Shown piece after piece: positions 32,960-42,251 of a stretch of 64,000 bases of DNA (the stretch's first letter is position 1; the number at the start of each line of letters is the position of its first letter). Below the pieces are notes generated by a model, which saw nothing but the letters and a program-made list of their open reading frames with translations, did no database searches and was not told where the DNA came from. Both the position numbers and the translations under genes were made by a program. Origin of the DNA: Sphingobium sp. AP50 (GTDB lineage Bacteria; Pseudomonadota; Alphaproteobacteria; Sphingomonadales; Sphingomonadaceae); contig NZ_FNYZ01000018.1 in NCBI RefSeq assembly GCF_900109095.1, positions 1 through 64,000 on the forward strand. The letters run 5' to 3'.

Positions 32960-35886
32960 CGATCCCGCCCTCGGTTCCACCGTACCTCAGTCGTCCGACC
33001 TGGCTCTCTGGGCCGCGAGATCTTCGGCTGCGGGTTGTTTCGAAGCATGCTTTCAATGAGCGCCGTGAGAGTTTCCGTCGCGCGAAGCCCGGCACCGGCC
33101 AGACCCTCCCGGTCACGCCCTCGATCACGGCCTCTTTGCTCGGAGCGCAGAAGGGCCAGCTCACGCCGCTGCATTTCAAAGAGGTCGCGTTCTTGCTGGA
33201 TACGGGTAGCTTCCCTTTTAAGCCGTGCATCAGTACCGCTTCGCTTGATGAGATCCAGCCCTTCCAGCGACGACGTCTTCTGGCCGGAGTTGCGCTTCAA
33301 TTTCTCCACGAGGTCCGCTCGGTTCTCGGTCCAGAGCGTCACGCTGGATTCGGCACGGGTGATCGCAGTGTAAAAATTTTGCCCCGTCACCAAGGGAGAG
33401 TCGACGGGAGCGAGGACAAAAACGCGCGGGTAAGTTTTCGATTGCGAGGAATATACGGTCTCCGCATAGCCATGATCCCACGTTTTGTATCTCGAGAGGT
33501 CGACCTCCTGTCGTTTGCCGGTTCGATCCCATCTGATCGTGGCTAGGTGGCTATCCAGGCGCTCGACCGTGCCTCGCTCGGCATTTTTCACACCCAAGTT
33601 CTTCGTCGCCAAGCGCCATTGTATTCGGTCGCCCAGCGCGAGGCCGCGATCCTGTACGTTAAAAACGTTGACCATGGAGGCGCGCGTGCGCCGAGGGTCC
33701 CATAGGATAATGCGCCCCTGCTGATCCTGCAGCTCGACAAGTTCGCGCCCATTCCCTTCAAGCCTGCGGCCGATGACCGCGTATTCGATCTGCCGGACAA
33801 CCCCAAGCTGATTAACGTCACGGCTGAACATGACGGCCTGGCCTTCATAATAGAGGCGAGCCATTCGGCGCTCCTCACTCGTCATGCCGGCCGGCGCGAG
33901 GATTTTCAGCGACACTTCGTCAAGACCGATGACGCCTTCCTTCTGGAGCCCGCGCCGGACATTGGCGTTCACTGTGATCCGGGTCGCATTGTCGAGAACA
34001 AGAATGTTCGTTGCTGCGCGTGTTTCGGTGGGCAGATGCATCCATTGATCGACAAGCTTTGTCGCAAGCTTGCTCGCTTGGTCCCCGCTCACGACCCCTT
34101 CCAGGAATCCAATCGCTCGTGCATATTCTCCAAGGCGTGCCTCCTTGACCGCCTTCATCATCTTGTCACTGTTCCGCTGCCGCAAAGATACAGCGAGCTC
34201 TGCTTTGGGCAGTCCGAGCTGTTGAAGAAGCCAGAATGCCTTCCCTTGTTCGATCGCACCAGTTTGCTTGTTGTCGCCAAGAAATAGAATTCGGGCACCC
34301 GTATCTCGACTGACTTCCAGGAGACGCAGGGCCTGTCGATTGCTGAGCTGCCCGGCTTCATCGACCACTAGGAGATCGCGAGCGTCCAGTTTCTGTCCGC
34401 CCGAGACAATTAGATTCATGACTGTCTGCGAGGGAATATTCGCCTTCTTCCCAAGCTCAGCTGCGGCTGATGACGTCGGGGCGAGCGCTTGCACTCGAAC
34501 ATCTGCATCCGCCGCTGCGACTAACGCCCTCACAAGGGTCGACTTGCCTGAGCCTGCTACACCGTGGATTCCGATCAGGCGGTCGCGGGATGTCGCGAGC
34601 ATGGCAAGCGCCCGCTCTTGTTGAGACGATAGCGCCTCCCCCTCGAGGACCGACAGTAGGCGATCGGTTGATGCCAGAGGTCGGGTGTCGTCCAATGCCA
34701 TGGCTAGGTGCTTCGACAAAGTAATCTCAAGTCGGGCAGTTGCACGGCTCGTGCGCCCGCGCGTCAGGATAGCATCTCCGGTCTGGGTCCGCGTGGCAAG
34801 AAGCTTTTCCCGTTCCTCGTGCTCTTTCACGAAAGGAAGGACGTCGCGGAGGCTCACTTCTCCCACATGGACGGCAAGTCCGGACCGGATCAGCTGTCCC
34901 CGACTATTCACCGCTTCGCGCGTTTCCATATTCCGGATACCAAATAATGCAGCGCGCCCCGCAACGGCGCGACTGCCCTCATGGTCGATCACTCCGTCCA
35001 GGTCGGCAGCGGCCTTCACATCATGAAGCATGTCCAGGATGGGCCCCGCCTCTTTGTCCCAGCGCTCCTGCAGCCCTTCCACAGACGTTTTCTGTTTGGC
35101 CTTGCGGGTTTGATAGAAGGAAGCGACGCGAGCGGCTTGGCCCTTGCGACCATGTTCCTCCGCGTGGCCGTTAATCTGCTCGGCGCGCTTAGACCATTCT
35201 GCGATAAGGCTCTTGGGCACACCCTTGATTTCGAACAGCCCCCGATGCGGATCGATTTCGAGTTTGAAACCATGGGCACGCAGCTTTTGGGCAAGCCCAT
35301 TCCGATATATTTGCCCGGCAACCATCTGCTCGGCGAACATCGCCCGGGTTTCCATGCTGGTCATCGCCGCGCCGTCCTCGCGGTCAGTTATGTTCATCAC
35401 AACGACATGGGTATGGAGGTGAGGATCGAGTTCGCGGCTGGCATGTTCAGTGAAACGCGCCGCGATGATCCGTCCAGTCGTCTCGTGAACGATCTCTCCT
35501 TGTCGCCGAAAGCGATAAGCTGCATGTTCTTCCAGCCAGGATATCGCCTCACCAACGGCCTGCTCGTGCGCTTCGAGCACGCGTTGATCCTGCGCCACCA
35601 AGGCCATGATCGAGACGGACTTGGGGGCGTTGACCGCAAAGTCCCATCCCGGGTGGTGCTGGATCGTGCCATCGGCGCCCCGTCGGCCAAGTTGGCGTCC
35701 GGCAACCCTACCCGCCAACAGTTCCTTGAATGTGGCAGGATCGACAGTTCCCTCAAGGCCCAGCTCGGCAGCGACCTTGCCCGCCCATTCGCTGTGCTCC
35801 TGGGACCCCTTCGTATAATAGTCGCCCACCGTGTAATAGCGGGCGATGTTGCCGGCCGAACCGGACAGGCGCCGGGGATGAATCAT
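32956..35886 (-). CDS. traA: MobF relaxase/helicase TraA
   Basis: A 976-residue conjugative relaxase that nicks oriT, stays covalently bound to DNA and unwinds it. The N-terminal TrwC-type relaxase domain carries the tyrosine pairs at 17-18 and 23-24 (RYYTVGDYYTKG) and the metal-binding HLHTH at 156-160. The helicase part has Walker A GVAGSGKST (442-450), Walker B LLVVDEAGQ (505-513) and the late motif YTAITRAESSVTLW. A charged Arg/Gln-rich tail follows, of the kind used for partner contacts. Its start overlaps the TraD stop and its stop overlaps the transglycosylase start. Confidence 0.93.
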   Translation of the reverse strand: MIHPRRLSGSAGNIARYYTVGDYYTKGSQEHSEWAGKVAAELGLEGTVDPATFKELLAGRVAGRQLGRRGADGTIQHHPGWDFAVNAPKSVSIMALVAQDQRVLEAHEQAVGEAISWLEEHAAYRFRRQGEIVHETTGRIIAARFTEHASRELDPHLHTHVVVMNITDREDGAAMTSMETRAMFAEQMVAGQIYRNGLAQKLRAHGFKLEIDPHRGLFEIKGVPKSLIAEWSKRAEQINGHAEEHGRKGQAARVASFYQTRKAKQKTSVEGLQERWDKEAGPILDMLHDVKAAADLDGVIDHEGSRAVAGRAALFGIRNMETREAVNSRGQLIRSGLAVHVGEVSLRDVLPFVKEHEEREKLLATRTQTGDAILTRGRTSRATARLEITLSKHLAMALDDTRPLASTDRLLSVLEGEALSSQQERALAMLATSRDRLIGIHGVAGSGKSTLVRALVAAADADVRVQALAPTSSAAAELGKKANIPSQTVMNLIVSGGQKLDARDLLVVDEAGQLSNRQALRLLEVSRDTGARILFLGDNKQTGAIEQGKAFWLLQQLGLPKAELAVSLRQRNSDKMMKAVKEARLGEYARAIGFLEGVVSGDQASKLATKLVDQWMHLPTETRAATNILVLDNATRITVNANVRRGLQKEGVIGLDEVSLKILAPAGMTSEERRMARLYYEGQAVMFSRDVNQLGVVRQIEYAVIGRRLEGNGRELVELQDQQGRIILWDPRRTRASMVNVFNVQDRGLALGDRIQWRLATKNLGVKNAERGTVERLDSHLATIRWDRTGKRQEVDLSRYKTWDHGYAETVYSSQSKTYPRVFVLAPVDSPLVTGQNFYTAITRAESSVTLWTENRADLVEKLKRNSGQKTSSLEGLDLIKRSGTDARLKREATRIQQERDLFEMQRRELALLRSEQRGRDRGRDREGLAGAGLRATETLTALIESMLRNNPQPKISRPREPGRTTEVRWNRGRDR

Positions 35887-37934
35887 GCCGGATCAGCCTC
35901 TCCCGGAGCCTCGTCGACCCGGCCATGCCGCAACAGCGGAACCGTTCGTGCGCCGGCTCGCGCGCCGAGCATGGATGGACTGGGTGATACAGCTTTCTCC
36001 CGCTTGCGGTCCGGATTGGATGTCTCCGGGGTTTGCCCCAAGGGCAGCTCAGGCGTAGGTAGATCGGACCGGGAAGCGGTCGGTGGTGGTGGCGATGCAC
36101 TTTTGCGTGCTGTTTTCGAGCGACTGCGCCCCCGCGCCTGAACGCTTTGCGCTGCCTGTTCTTCTGCCGCGGCACGGGCGTCCTGGATGATTTCATCGGC
36201 CAACGGGAGCCGAATGGGCAACCTGGTGCGCTCGACGAATGCAGGCACGACATTCGTGATCGGATTGAAGCGATCAGCGAAGCGGATAACAGGGAGGTCG
36301 CGACCAAAGCGTAGGAATCCCGACAGATTGGGAAGGTTCGTGACCTCCGTATGCATCACAAGCGGGCGAGTTACCTGCATGCGCGAGAGGTTGACCCCAT
36401 CACGCATATCATTGACGCCGTAGGACATGCCCTCGTTCGCTTCGATCTGCTCTACCAGACCTAGATTTTCCGAGACATGCTTTGCTGTTGGCGTATCGTT
36501 GGCGCGCAGCGCTATCCAGGTTGAGCAGTAGCCAGTGATCGCCGCAGCATCCTGAATGCCATAGGTGGCTTCAAGCTGGGGATAGGACTGAAAGCCAAGG
36601 ATGCCGCAGCCACCATATTTGCGTGCGCGTGCGAGAAAGTCACTAAGCGAGGGAAGTCGCTGGAGCGTTGGTAGCTCATCGATAATGCAGTAGAGTCGCC
36701 GTTCGGGGTCGGGCTTCATGCTCATGATCGCCCCGATGGCGATGTCGATCCAGACTGTGATGAGCGGCCGCAGCGATGGAAGCTGATCCGCCTTCACAGT
36801 GATGAAAAGCCAGCTGTCATCCGTCTCGTTCTCCACCCAACTGCGGATCGAAAATCCGTTGGTGGTGTCATCAAGATAGGCAAAGCTGCGCATGACCGAA
36901 GCAAGCTCTGCCTGGATGCCGGCAGAGGTCCTGTCTCCCTCCATGCTGATGAAAGCAGCAGCCTCGGTTCCCTCTGCAAAGGCAACAAGATCCTTCAGGC
37001 CCGAACGAAGAAGGCGATCGAGCAGGATGGATACTAACGTGTGTTTCTGCCTAGCGAGCTTACGCAGAACCCCGACCAGCGTTCCGCGCGCAGCCTTCGC
37101 CCAAAACGGATCGCCCGCCTTGTCGGGAATTGTTGACTGAGCGATTTGATCATAATGATACTCTCGAGGGACATCGACCCAGGGCGACCAATGGTCGGTC
37201 CGTTCGTCTAGGGGATTGAGGAGTATATCTTTCCCCGGCCGGTAGAATTTCTCCACGAAAGAGCCGGCGGTATCGTACACGATTGCTCGCTTTCCGTTTT
37301 TCCTTATACCCTCTAGCATCGTGGTGATGATGTTGGTCTTGCCGGTCCCAGGCGCTCCGCAGAGCACAATATGCTCCGGCTCGAACGCGTGCGGCATTGC
37401 AACGCCGCCGATCGTGAAACTGCCCTTCCGGTGTCTACGCAAAAGCTGCCGGATTGATCTGGCGGTCCCGAACCGGGCTCCCCGGAGAAACTGGTTCGAG
37501 CCGAGCCCCCGACCCGTTCGCGTGAAATAATACCAGGCCCATCCAAGCGCGAGTGCAGCGCCGATCCCCCCTATAAGGGAGCCGGTTATGAGCGCAGATT
37601 CGCCCGCTTCCAGCGTTTTTCGCGCCACCCCGGAGTTCAGCAAGGCATCCGCTGTCGTCCAATATTTGTGACCGCCGGGCGTCTGAAACTGAACCGGGTC
37701 GGCCGCACCCCGTGTCGCATCTTTGCGAAATTCCGCGAGCGCCAGTTGAACCAGCACATATCGCTGATAGGCGGTCAGTGTCTCAAAACAGTACCACAGA
37801 ATACCCATGATCCAGAGCACCAGACAGGCGGACATTGTCTGGAAAAAGACCTGGGTCGTCATGCGGACGTTGTGCACGATTGCCTGTCCGCCGCGGGTCC
37901 AGGAGCCCAGCGTATCGTTGCGGAAAATACTCAT
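35883..37934 (-). CDS. traD: Type IV coupling protein TraD
   Basis: A 683-residue inner-membrane ATPase that links the relaxosome to the secretion channel. Two N-terminal membrane helices lie near 31-50 and 115-137, with a small periplasmic part between them. The cytoplasmic ATPase has Walker A GAPGTGKTN (193-201) and Walker B RLYCIIDELPTLQRLPSL near residue 400, with the coupling-protein motif ILGFQSYPQLEATYG. The C-terminal ~90 residues are Pro/Arg/Ser-rich and probably disordered. Overlaps at both ends (ATGA) tie it to TraA and to the small protein upstream. Confidence 0.92.
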   Translation of the reverse strand: MSIFRNDTLGSWTRGGQAIVHNVRMTTQVFFQTMSACLVLWIMGILWYCFETLTAYQRYVLVQLALAEFRKDATRGAADPVQFQTPGGHKYWTTADALLNSGVARKTLEAGESALITGSLIGGIGAALALGWAWYYFTRTGRGLGSNQFLRGARFGTARSIRQLLRRHRKGSFTIGGVAMPHAFEPEHIVLCGAPGTGKTNIITTMLEGIRKNGKRAIVYDTAGSFVEKFYRPGKDILLNPLDERTDHWSPWVDVPREYHYDQIAQSTIPDKAGDPFWAKAARGTLVGVLRKLARQKHTLVSILLDRLLRSGLKDLVAFAEGTEAAAFISMEGDRTSAGIQAELASVMRSFAYLDDTTNGFSIRSWVENETDDSWLFITVKADQLPSLRPLITVWIDIAIGAIMSMKPDPERRLYCIIDELPTLQRLPSLSDFLARARKYGGCGILGFQSYPQLEATYGIQDAAAITGYCSTWIALRANDTPTAKHVSENLGLVEQIEANEGMSYGVNDMRDGVNLSRMQVTRPLVMHTEVTNLPNLSGFLRFGRDLPVIRFADRFNPITNVVPAFVERTRLPIRLPLADEIIQDARAAAEEQAAQSVQARGRSRSKTARKSASPPPPTASRSDLPTPELPLGQTPETSNPDRKREKAVSPSPSMLGARAGARTVPLLRHGRVDEAPGEADPA

Positions 37935-38257
37935 CGTCCCGCCGCCCGCGTGCCCGAAATAGGCTCCAGTTCTGGATCGAGTAGGCCGCGCTCACCAAGC
38001 AGAGCACGGGCTTCGGCCATCCCTTGTTCGAGAACTTCTGGCGAGCGTTGCCCTACAGCGACGACGAGGATGGATAGGATCTGGATGCTGGTGGCGAGAA
38101 TCTCATCGTTGGACGAGAAGATATAGCCGCGATTGGGTTCAGCAGCCTGCGCCAGAACCAGCCTGACAAACTCCGAGAGGCTAAGGTCGGCCGCGGCGGC
38201 ACGACGAATGAGGCGCTCATGGAGCCCCTCCTCGATCCTGAAATTAACTTTGACCAC
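37931..38257 (-). CDS. Small DNA-binding relaxosome protein, ribbon-helix-helix type
   Basis: A 108-residue protein. The N-terminus VVKVNFRIEEGLHERLIRRA then LSLSEFVRLVLAQAAE has the strand-helix-helix pattern of MetJ/Arc-type repressors; the rest is helical. It starts with GTG at 38257, 7 bases after GGAG; the longer frame upstream runs through non-coding DNA. As first gene of the traD-traA operon beside the likely oriT, it probably binds oriT and represses the operon. Family-level call only. Confidence 0.65.
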   Translation of the reverse strand: MVKVNFRIEEGLHERLIRRAAAADLSLSEFVRLVLAQAAEPNRGYIFSSNDEILATSIQILSILVVAVGQRSPEVLEQGMAEARALLGERGLLDPELEPISGTRAAGR

Positions 38258-38717
38258 AGAGTAGCTCCAATAGCTGGAGCCCTGCGGATGTCGTGAAGCG
38301 CCGCTCTTATAGCCTTGATTGATCTTCGGTTCAAACCCATCGGATGGAATACATGTATTCCACTCAAAAATGGCAGATTGCTGTGATTTATGATCCTGTC
38401 GATCCCTGCATGTGGGCCATGGGCCACAGATACTCGAATTTGGTAAACACCCGTATTCAATCAAAGATCATTGATTTTATGTCGAATTTCACCGCAGCAC
38501 CCCGTGCGTAGGGTGCATTACACTCGGCCTTGGCCGTGCGTCTGCCCCTCGCAGCGCCCCGCCGCTGCGCCTGCCATCAGACGGCCTTGGCGGACCTTCC
38601 CCATCGTGGCAGATGTCGCCCTCGGGCATGACCGCTCTGGCGACACTGTTGCAAGCGCCTGTGCTTTGCGGAATAGTTGCAGATGGCGGGCAGACCCTTG
38701 GAATGAGGAGTCGATAC
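38258..38717. other. Candidate oriT and promoter region
   Basis: These 460 bases divide the mobilisation operon from the rightward gene. They contain an 18-bp perfect palindrome (38345-38362), a near-palindrome around CCATGG (38411-38428, 16 of 18 positions) and an AATCAA/TTGATT hairpin (38458-38475). The cluster of symmetric sites next to a MobF relaxase operon is what an oriT/relaxosome site would show; no nic sequence can be assigned. Confidence 0.4.
38345..38362. promoter_or_regulatory. Perfect 18-bp palindrome TGGAATACATGTATTCCA
   Basis: The sequence equals its own reverse complement over 18 bases. It lies 88 bases upstream of the small DNA-binding protein's GTG, a good position for that protein's operator. 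Confidence 0.6.
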
Positions 38718-39059
38718 ATGCCCAAATTGACGGAACGCGAGCGGCTCGCAAAGATAGAAGCCGATCAGCACAATCTTGCTCGCGAGGCGGAGACGGTGCG
38801 CCGGGCTTTGCGCGCGCAATATGGAAAAGCGGCGACGGACCTTGCCGTTGAAAAGCTGAGCGAGCGCGAATTTCGCGATGTGCTGTCGCAGGCCATTCGG
38901 GTGGGTGGCGGCGCTGCGATAGCAGCGCTCAGGCAATTGCCGGCGTTAACCGCGCCCCCTGCCCCGCCGCCACGCGGGAAGCCTGTGGAGGCGCAACGCA
39001 AGCCGCAAAGCGCTGCGACGCATGGCGAGGCCAAGCCCCTGTCTGCAGACCAGCCCTAG
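38718..39059 (+). CDS. Small plasmid protein with helical N-terminus
   Basis: A 113-residue protein: LTERERLAKIEADQHNLARE then VRRALRAQYGKAATDL suggests a long charged helix or coiled coil, followed by a Pro/Ala/Lys-rich tail. ATG at 38718 has GAGGAG 8 bases upstream. It is divergent from the traD-traA operon across the candidate oriT and followed by a clear terminator, so it is a single-gene unit. It may be a relaxosome accessory or entry factor; I do not recognise a named family. Confidence 0.6.
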   Translation: MPKLTERERLAKIEADQHNLAREAETVRRALRAQYGKAATDLAVEKLSEREFRDVLSQAIRVGGGAAIAALRQLPALTAPPAPPPRGKPVEAQRKPQSAATHGEAKPLSADQP

Positions 39060-39089
39060 CGCAAAAGGACGCGCCTGCGCACGACTAAA

Positions 39090-39124
39090 GGACCGCCCCG
39101 CATATGCGGGACGGTCCCGTTTTC
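39090..39124 (+). terminator. Rho-independent terminator
   Basis: GGACCGCCCCGCAT pairs with ATGCGGGACGGTCC (one G-A mismatch), followed by CGTTTT. It sits 30 bases after the stop of the 113-residue protein gene. Confidence 0.85.
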
Positions 39125-39138
39125 TGTCGCCATCCCAT

Positions 39139-40152
39139 CTATGCCGCGATCACATGCCGCTTGCGTTTGATCGGAATATCGGGTGCCTGATCGCTCGAAA
39201 GGAAGACATGAGTGGGCACCCGATGCCCGCTCTGGGGGTTGAACAGTTCATAGAGGCTTGCCTGTATCCCCGACCCTTCGCACAGGATCGCCTCGACCGG
39301 CATCAGCGCGGCGATATCGCGATTGCGCTTGAAGCCCGCGCCTTTGCCGCGGCCATAAATGCCAAAGCTGACGCATGGTATGCCCCGTTGCGCGGCCCAT
39401 GCCGCAGCTGCGGCATCCACCCCCAAGCGCTGGCCGGTGGTGACAAGCACCATATGCGGGATGCGCGTCCTGATCTGGTCGAGCCGATTCCAGATGATGC
39501 GGCCATCATGCCAGCTTTGCGGGCCTGAGACCACGACGATAGGGCCTTGGGGTTCGTAGCGTTCCCGTCGCTTTTCGGCCCGCACGCGCAGAAAATCGAG
39601 TGCGGATATCTGGCTTGCGGTGGTGACATGGGACGCGCGCGACCCGCGCGCGGGGGACCATGGTCGCCCTGCGCAGGTGCGGAACATGGCGGCGGCATAA
39701 TCCCGCATGGCCTCGATAGCGGCGCGTTGCTCGGCTGTGGACTGGCATTCCAGCTGAGTTTCTTCCAGTTCCTTGTTGAACACTTCGCCCGGCTCTGTCC
39801 GCCGCGCCATGTCGCGGATCGTGTCGGCCAGTTGATCCTCGCGCCGCTCCAGTTTTCCGGCCACGAAATGGAGTGAATTGACGATGCCCCATGCAATTTC
39901 CGGGGCCAAGGGTTCCAGCCGGGTGTCGGTGAACAGGTCGAAAACAGACGCGATGATGCCGCCGCATTCGGCTTGCGCGGCGATGGGTTCGGGCATGTTG
40001 AGTTCGGCGGGCTCGTCGCCACGTTCCATGATCGTCAGCGGGACAGGGTCACCGAACGACGCCAGAAAATCGGAGGTGGCGATGAGGTCTGCATAGAGTT
40101 CCGGAAGGTCGGCAAAGCTGCTAACGGTCCGGTAAGTCGTTGGCTTGCTCAT
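39139..40152 (-). CDS. SLOG-domain protein (DUF2493 type)
   Basis: A 337-residue protein. The C-terminal domain begins QGPIVVVSGPQSWHDGRIIW and continues PHMVLVTTGQRLGVDAAAAA then WAAQRGIPCVSFGI: a Rossmann-like SLOG fold of the cpYpsA/DUF2493 group, predicted to bind nucleotide-like ligands. The N-terminal ~190 residues are helical and without a motif I know. GGAGC precedes the ATG. These proteins are common on alphaproteobacterial plasmids, next to DUF736 genes as here. Ligand and role unknown. Confidence 0.75.
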   Translation of the reverse strand: MSKPTTYRTVSSFADLPELYADLIATSDFLASFGDPVPLTIMERGDEPAELNMPEPIAAQAECGGIIASVFDLFTDTRLEPLAPEIAWGIVNSLHFVAGKLERREDQLADTIRDMARRTEPGEVFNKELEETQLECQSTAEQRAAIEAMRDYAAAMFRTCAGRPWSPARGSRASHVTTASQISALDFLRVRAEKRRERYEPQGPIVVVSGPQSWHDGRIIWNRLDQIRTRIPHMVLVTTGQRLGVDAAAAAWAAQRGIPCVSFGIYGRGKGAGFKRNRDIAALMPVEAILCEGSGIQASLYELFNPQSGHRVPTHVFLSSDQAPDIPIKRKRHVIAA

Positions 40153-40232
40153 GGGATTTGCTCCTGTTGCAGGGATGGCGGCCAGGGCCGGGCTAGCGTG
40201 ACGACACTGTCCCGGCCCGCCTCATTGAGGGG

Positions 40233-40727
40233 TCAGAACGGCACCTCGTCATCGAGGTCGCGTGCGCCCCCGCCGGTATATTCGCCGCCCACGCCTGCGG
40301 TGCTGCCGCCTGAGAAGCCGCCGCCCTGCTGTCCACCATAACCGCCCTGCCGTTGGCTACCCCCGGACCGTCCGCCAAAGCCACCGCCCTGCGGCTCGCG
40401 CTCCCGCTCCCGCCGCCACTGGACGTCAAAGCCATCACGCTCGCTTCCAAAAAGAGCAATCGGCAGCGGCTCGCGGAAACTGGGATCGTCAATCATGCCG
40501 GACAGAAATTTCTCTTCGCTACGCGTCATCTTGCGTTCCCAGACAACGCCTATCTGGATCTCGTCGCCTGCACGGTTCGTTTCGAAAAGCTCGTAAAGCG
40601 GTGCAGTATCGCTTTGCCGATCTGTCACCTTGCGCATGATGAGGTTAGGAAAATGCAGCTCGCGCGTGGCGATCTTGCCGACGATGTCATTCATGCGTTC
40701 GTCAAATTTGAAGCTACCGATCTTCAT
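40233..40727 (-). CDS. DUF736-like protein with SSB-like C-terminal tip
   Basis: A 164-residue protein. The first ~100 residues (MKIGSFKFDERMNDIVGKIA, then LYELFETNRAGDEIQIGVVWE) match the DUF736 pattern found on alphaproteobacterial plasmids and integrative elements. A Gly/Gln-rich linker (near 110-150) follows and the protein ends RDLDDEVPF. That acidic tip plus linker is the layout of single-stranded DNA-binding protein SSB, whose last residues recruit helicases and polymerases. AGGATGA precedes the ATG. The SLOG gene follows 80 bases downstream on the same strand. Confidence 0.72.
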   Translation of the reverse strand: MKIGSFKFDERMNDIVGKIATRELHFPNLIMRKVTDRQSDTAPLYELFETNRAGDEIQIGVVWERKMTRSEEKFLSGMIDDPSFREPLPIALFGSERDGFDVQWRREREREPQGGGFGGRSGGSQRQGGYGGQQGGGFSGGSTAGVGGEYTGGGARDLDDEVPF

Positions 40728-41468
40728 GACTTCATCCTTTCATCCAAAATGCGGGCCTGGGCCTTCTTGTCCATCCGCATTTTTAACTTACCCTCTCCGC
40801 TCCATAACGGCTATCATATTGATTTCTTGACAGAATTCTCATCGTACCTGGTGAGCCCGAGCACGAAACTGTCGCGTAGCGGCCAAAATGACGCACCGGT
40901 CGCCTGCGGCCGGTTCCTCATCGACGGAGAGGGAGCGTGGACCGGCCGACAAGTCATCGCACCCGGAGCCGCCCTCGCAGGTCCCAAGGCGCAGGACCGG
41001 GCTCTTGGCCACAACAGGCACGGGAGGGGCTTAGCGTAGCCTGGTGAAAAGGGGCCGGCGCCGCCGCTGAAAAGGACAAACGCCGCCGGCCACTTTTCGC
41101 CTGGCGAAGCTTGGCGCCGACGCAACTCGTTGTGGCCGAAACCGGGTCTGCAACGCAGTGGACCCTGCGAGGGCGGCGAAGGGGGGATGGATTGTCCGCC
41201 GGCTCCACGAACCATATCGCGCACCGCGCGATTCCATAGGCGAAGCCTGAACAGGCGCAGCCCGCGCTCCGGACACTGCCCTCAGCGGATCAATGCCCCT
41301 GCCCCACCACGCCTGCGGAAGGGATCGTTACGGCAAAGCCGCCAAGACCCCAAAGGGGCTTGGTCGGAGCGCAGCGGAGATAGAGCCCGGTGCCCGGCGC
41401 AGACGGGCATCCGCCCGCGCACGATCCCCGGCCCGACTGACCACAAAAGGCCTCAACCACCCAGGCGA
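40728..41468. other. Long intergenic region
   Basis: Bases 40728-40860 are AT-rich and should hold the promoter of the DUF736 gene. The remaining GC-rich part contains long open frames in several phases, as expected from base composition, with no motif. I support no gene here. Confidence 0.5.
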
Positions 41469-41678
41469 TCAGCCTGCCACAGAACCGATCCAGAGCAGTT
41501 CGAGATGACTGGCGCCGCGCTGCCACCCTTCGATCTGGACAGGCCGATCCGCGTAGTCGGCCAAATCCTCGCCAGCTTCAATCCGCCATACAGTGCCGTC
41601 CGCCTCTTCAAGCCATGGCCCCCGCTCGCCCAGCCGCATCACCCCGCGCAGTCGCAGCGGCGCCTTGCCCCCACTCAC
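41469..41678 (-). CDS. Small DUF5818-like protein
   Basis: A 69-residue protein: LRLRGVMRLGERGPWLEEAD, then GTVWRIEAGEDLADYADRPV and QIEGWQRGASHLELLWI. It reads as a small beta-barrel, resembling short sphingomonad proteins assigned to DUF5818. A GTG at 41678 gives the full fold; an ATG at 41639 would shorten it by 13 residues. Role unknown. Confidence 0.5.
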   Translation of the reverse strand: MSGGKAPLRLRGVMRLGERGPWLEEADGTVWRIEAGEDLADYADRPVQIEGWQRGASHLELLWIGSVAG

Positions 41679-41839
41679 CGGAGGATGTTCTCATATCCCG
41701 CCAGGAACGGATCAACCCTCAAAGTAGCACTGGAACCAGGCGCAAAGATGAAAAGGCACATAGGCCGCTCATGCCATAGGCACGGGAAGCATTGCAATCC
41801 TGTTCATTCTATGTTCCTTTCCCCACAAAGGACAAACCC

Positions 41840-42229
41840 ATGATCCGCGACTATCTGGCCAGCTATGATTTCAACCTGCCGCTCGATGACGCGATACGCG
41901 ATCCCGACCTGCCGCTGGTGCGCCGCAGGCTTGCAAGCCTGGCGCAAAGCGAGGGTCTGGACGGCGGCTATTATGAAGCACAGGAACTGGCCGAGGCCTT
42001 TCTTGACGCCGCCTATGAGGCCAATGCACAGATCATGGACGGGGATAGCCCGGCCCGCCTGAGGCTAAACGACATTCTCGCCCGCGACCTTGCCTACCAG
42101 CACGAACTGTTCGAAGAACTCTGCCATCTCCCCCTTGCCGACGCCGCCGCCCATTTATGCTGGCTCGCTGATCTCATGAAGACGCGCGCCGACATGGCAA
42201 GGCCGGTCGCAGAGATTCTCCGACAATAA
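41840..42229 (+). CDS. Plasmid protein of unknown function, 129 residues
   Basis: A helical, acidic protein (RDYLASYDFNLPLDDAIRDP, then YYEAQELAEAFLDAAYEANA). AAAGGAC lies 7 bases before the ATG at 41840. No signal peptide or membrane segment. Clean codon usage argues that the gene is real. I do not recognise a family. Confidence 0.6.
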   Translation: MIRDYLASYDFNLPLDDAIRDPDLPLVRRRLASLAQSEGLDGGYYEAQELAEAFLDAAYEANAQIMDGDSPARLRLNDILARDLAYQHELFEELCHLPLADAAAHLCWLADLMKTRADMARPVAEILRQ

Positions 42230-42251
42230 AGCCAGCCAGACTGCCAAACGA

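Noticed and set aside
34981-36141. 386-codon plus-strand frame across the TraA/TraD junction
   Set aside because: It lies wholly opposite two well-supported genes and its translation has no domain.
40353-41039. 228-codon plus-strand frame over the DUF736 gene and its upstream region
   Set aside because: Its first part is antisense to the DUF736 gene and the rest lacks any motif.
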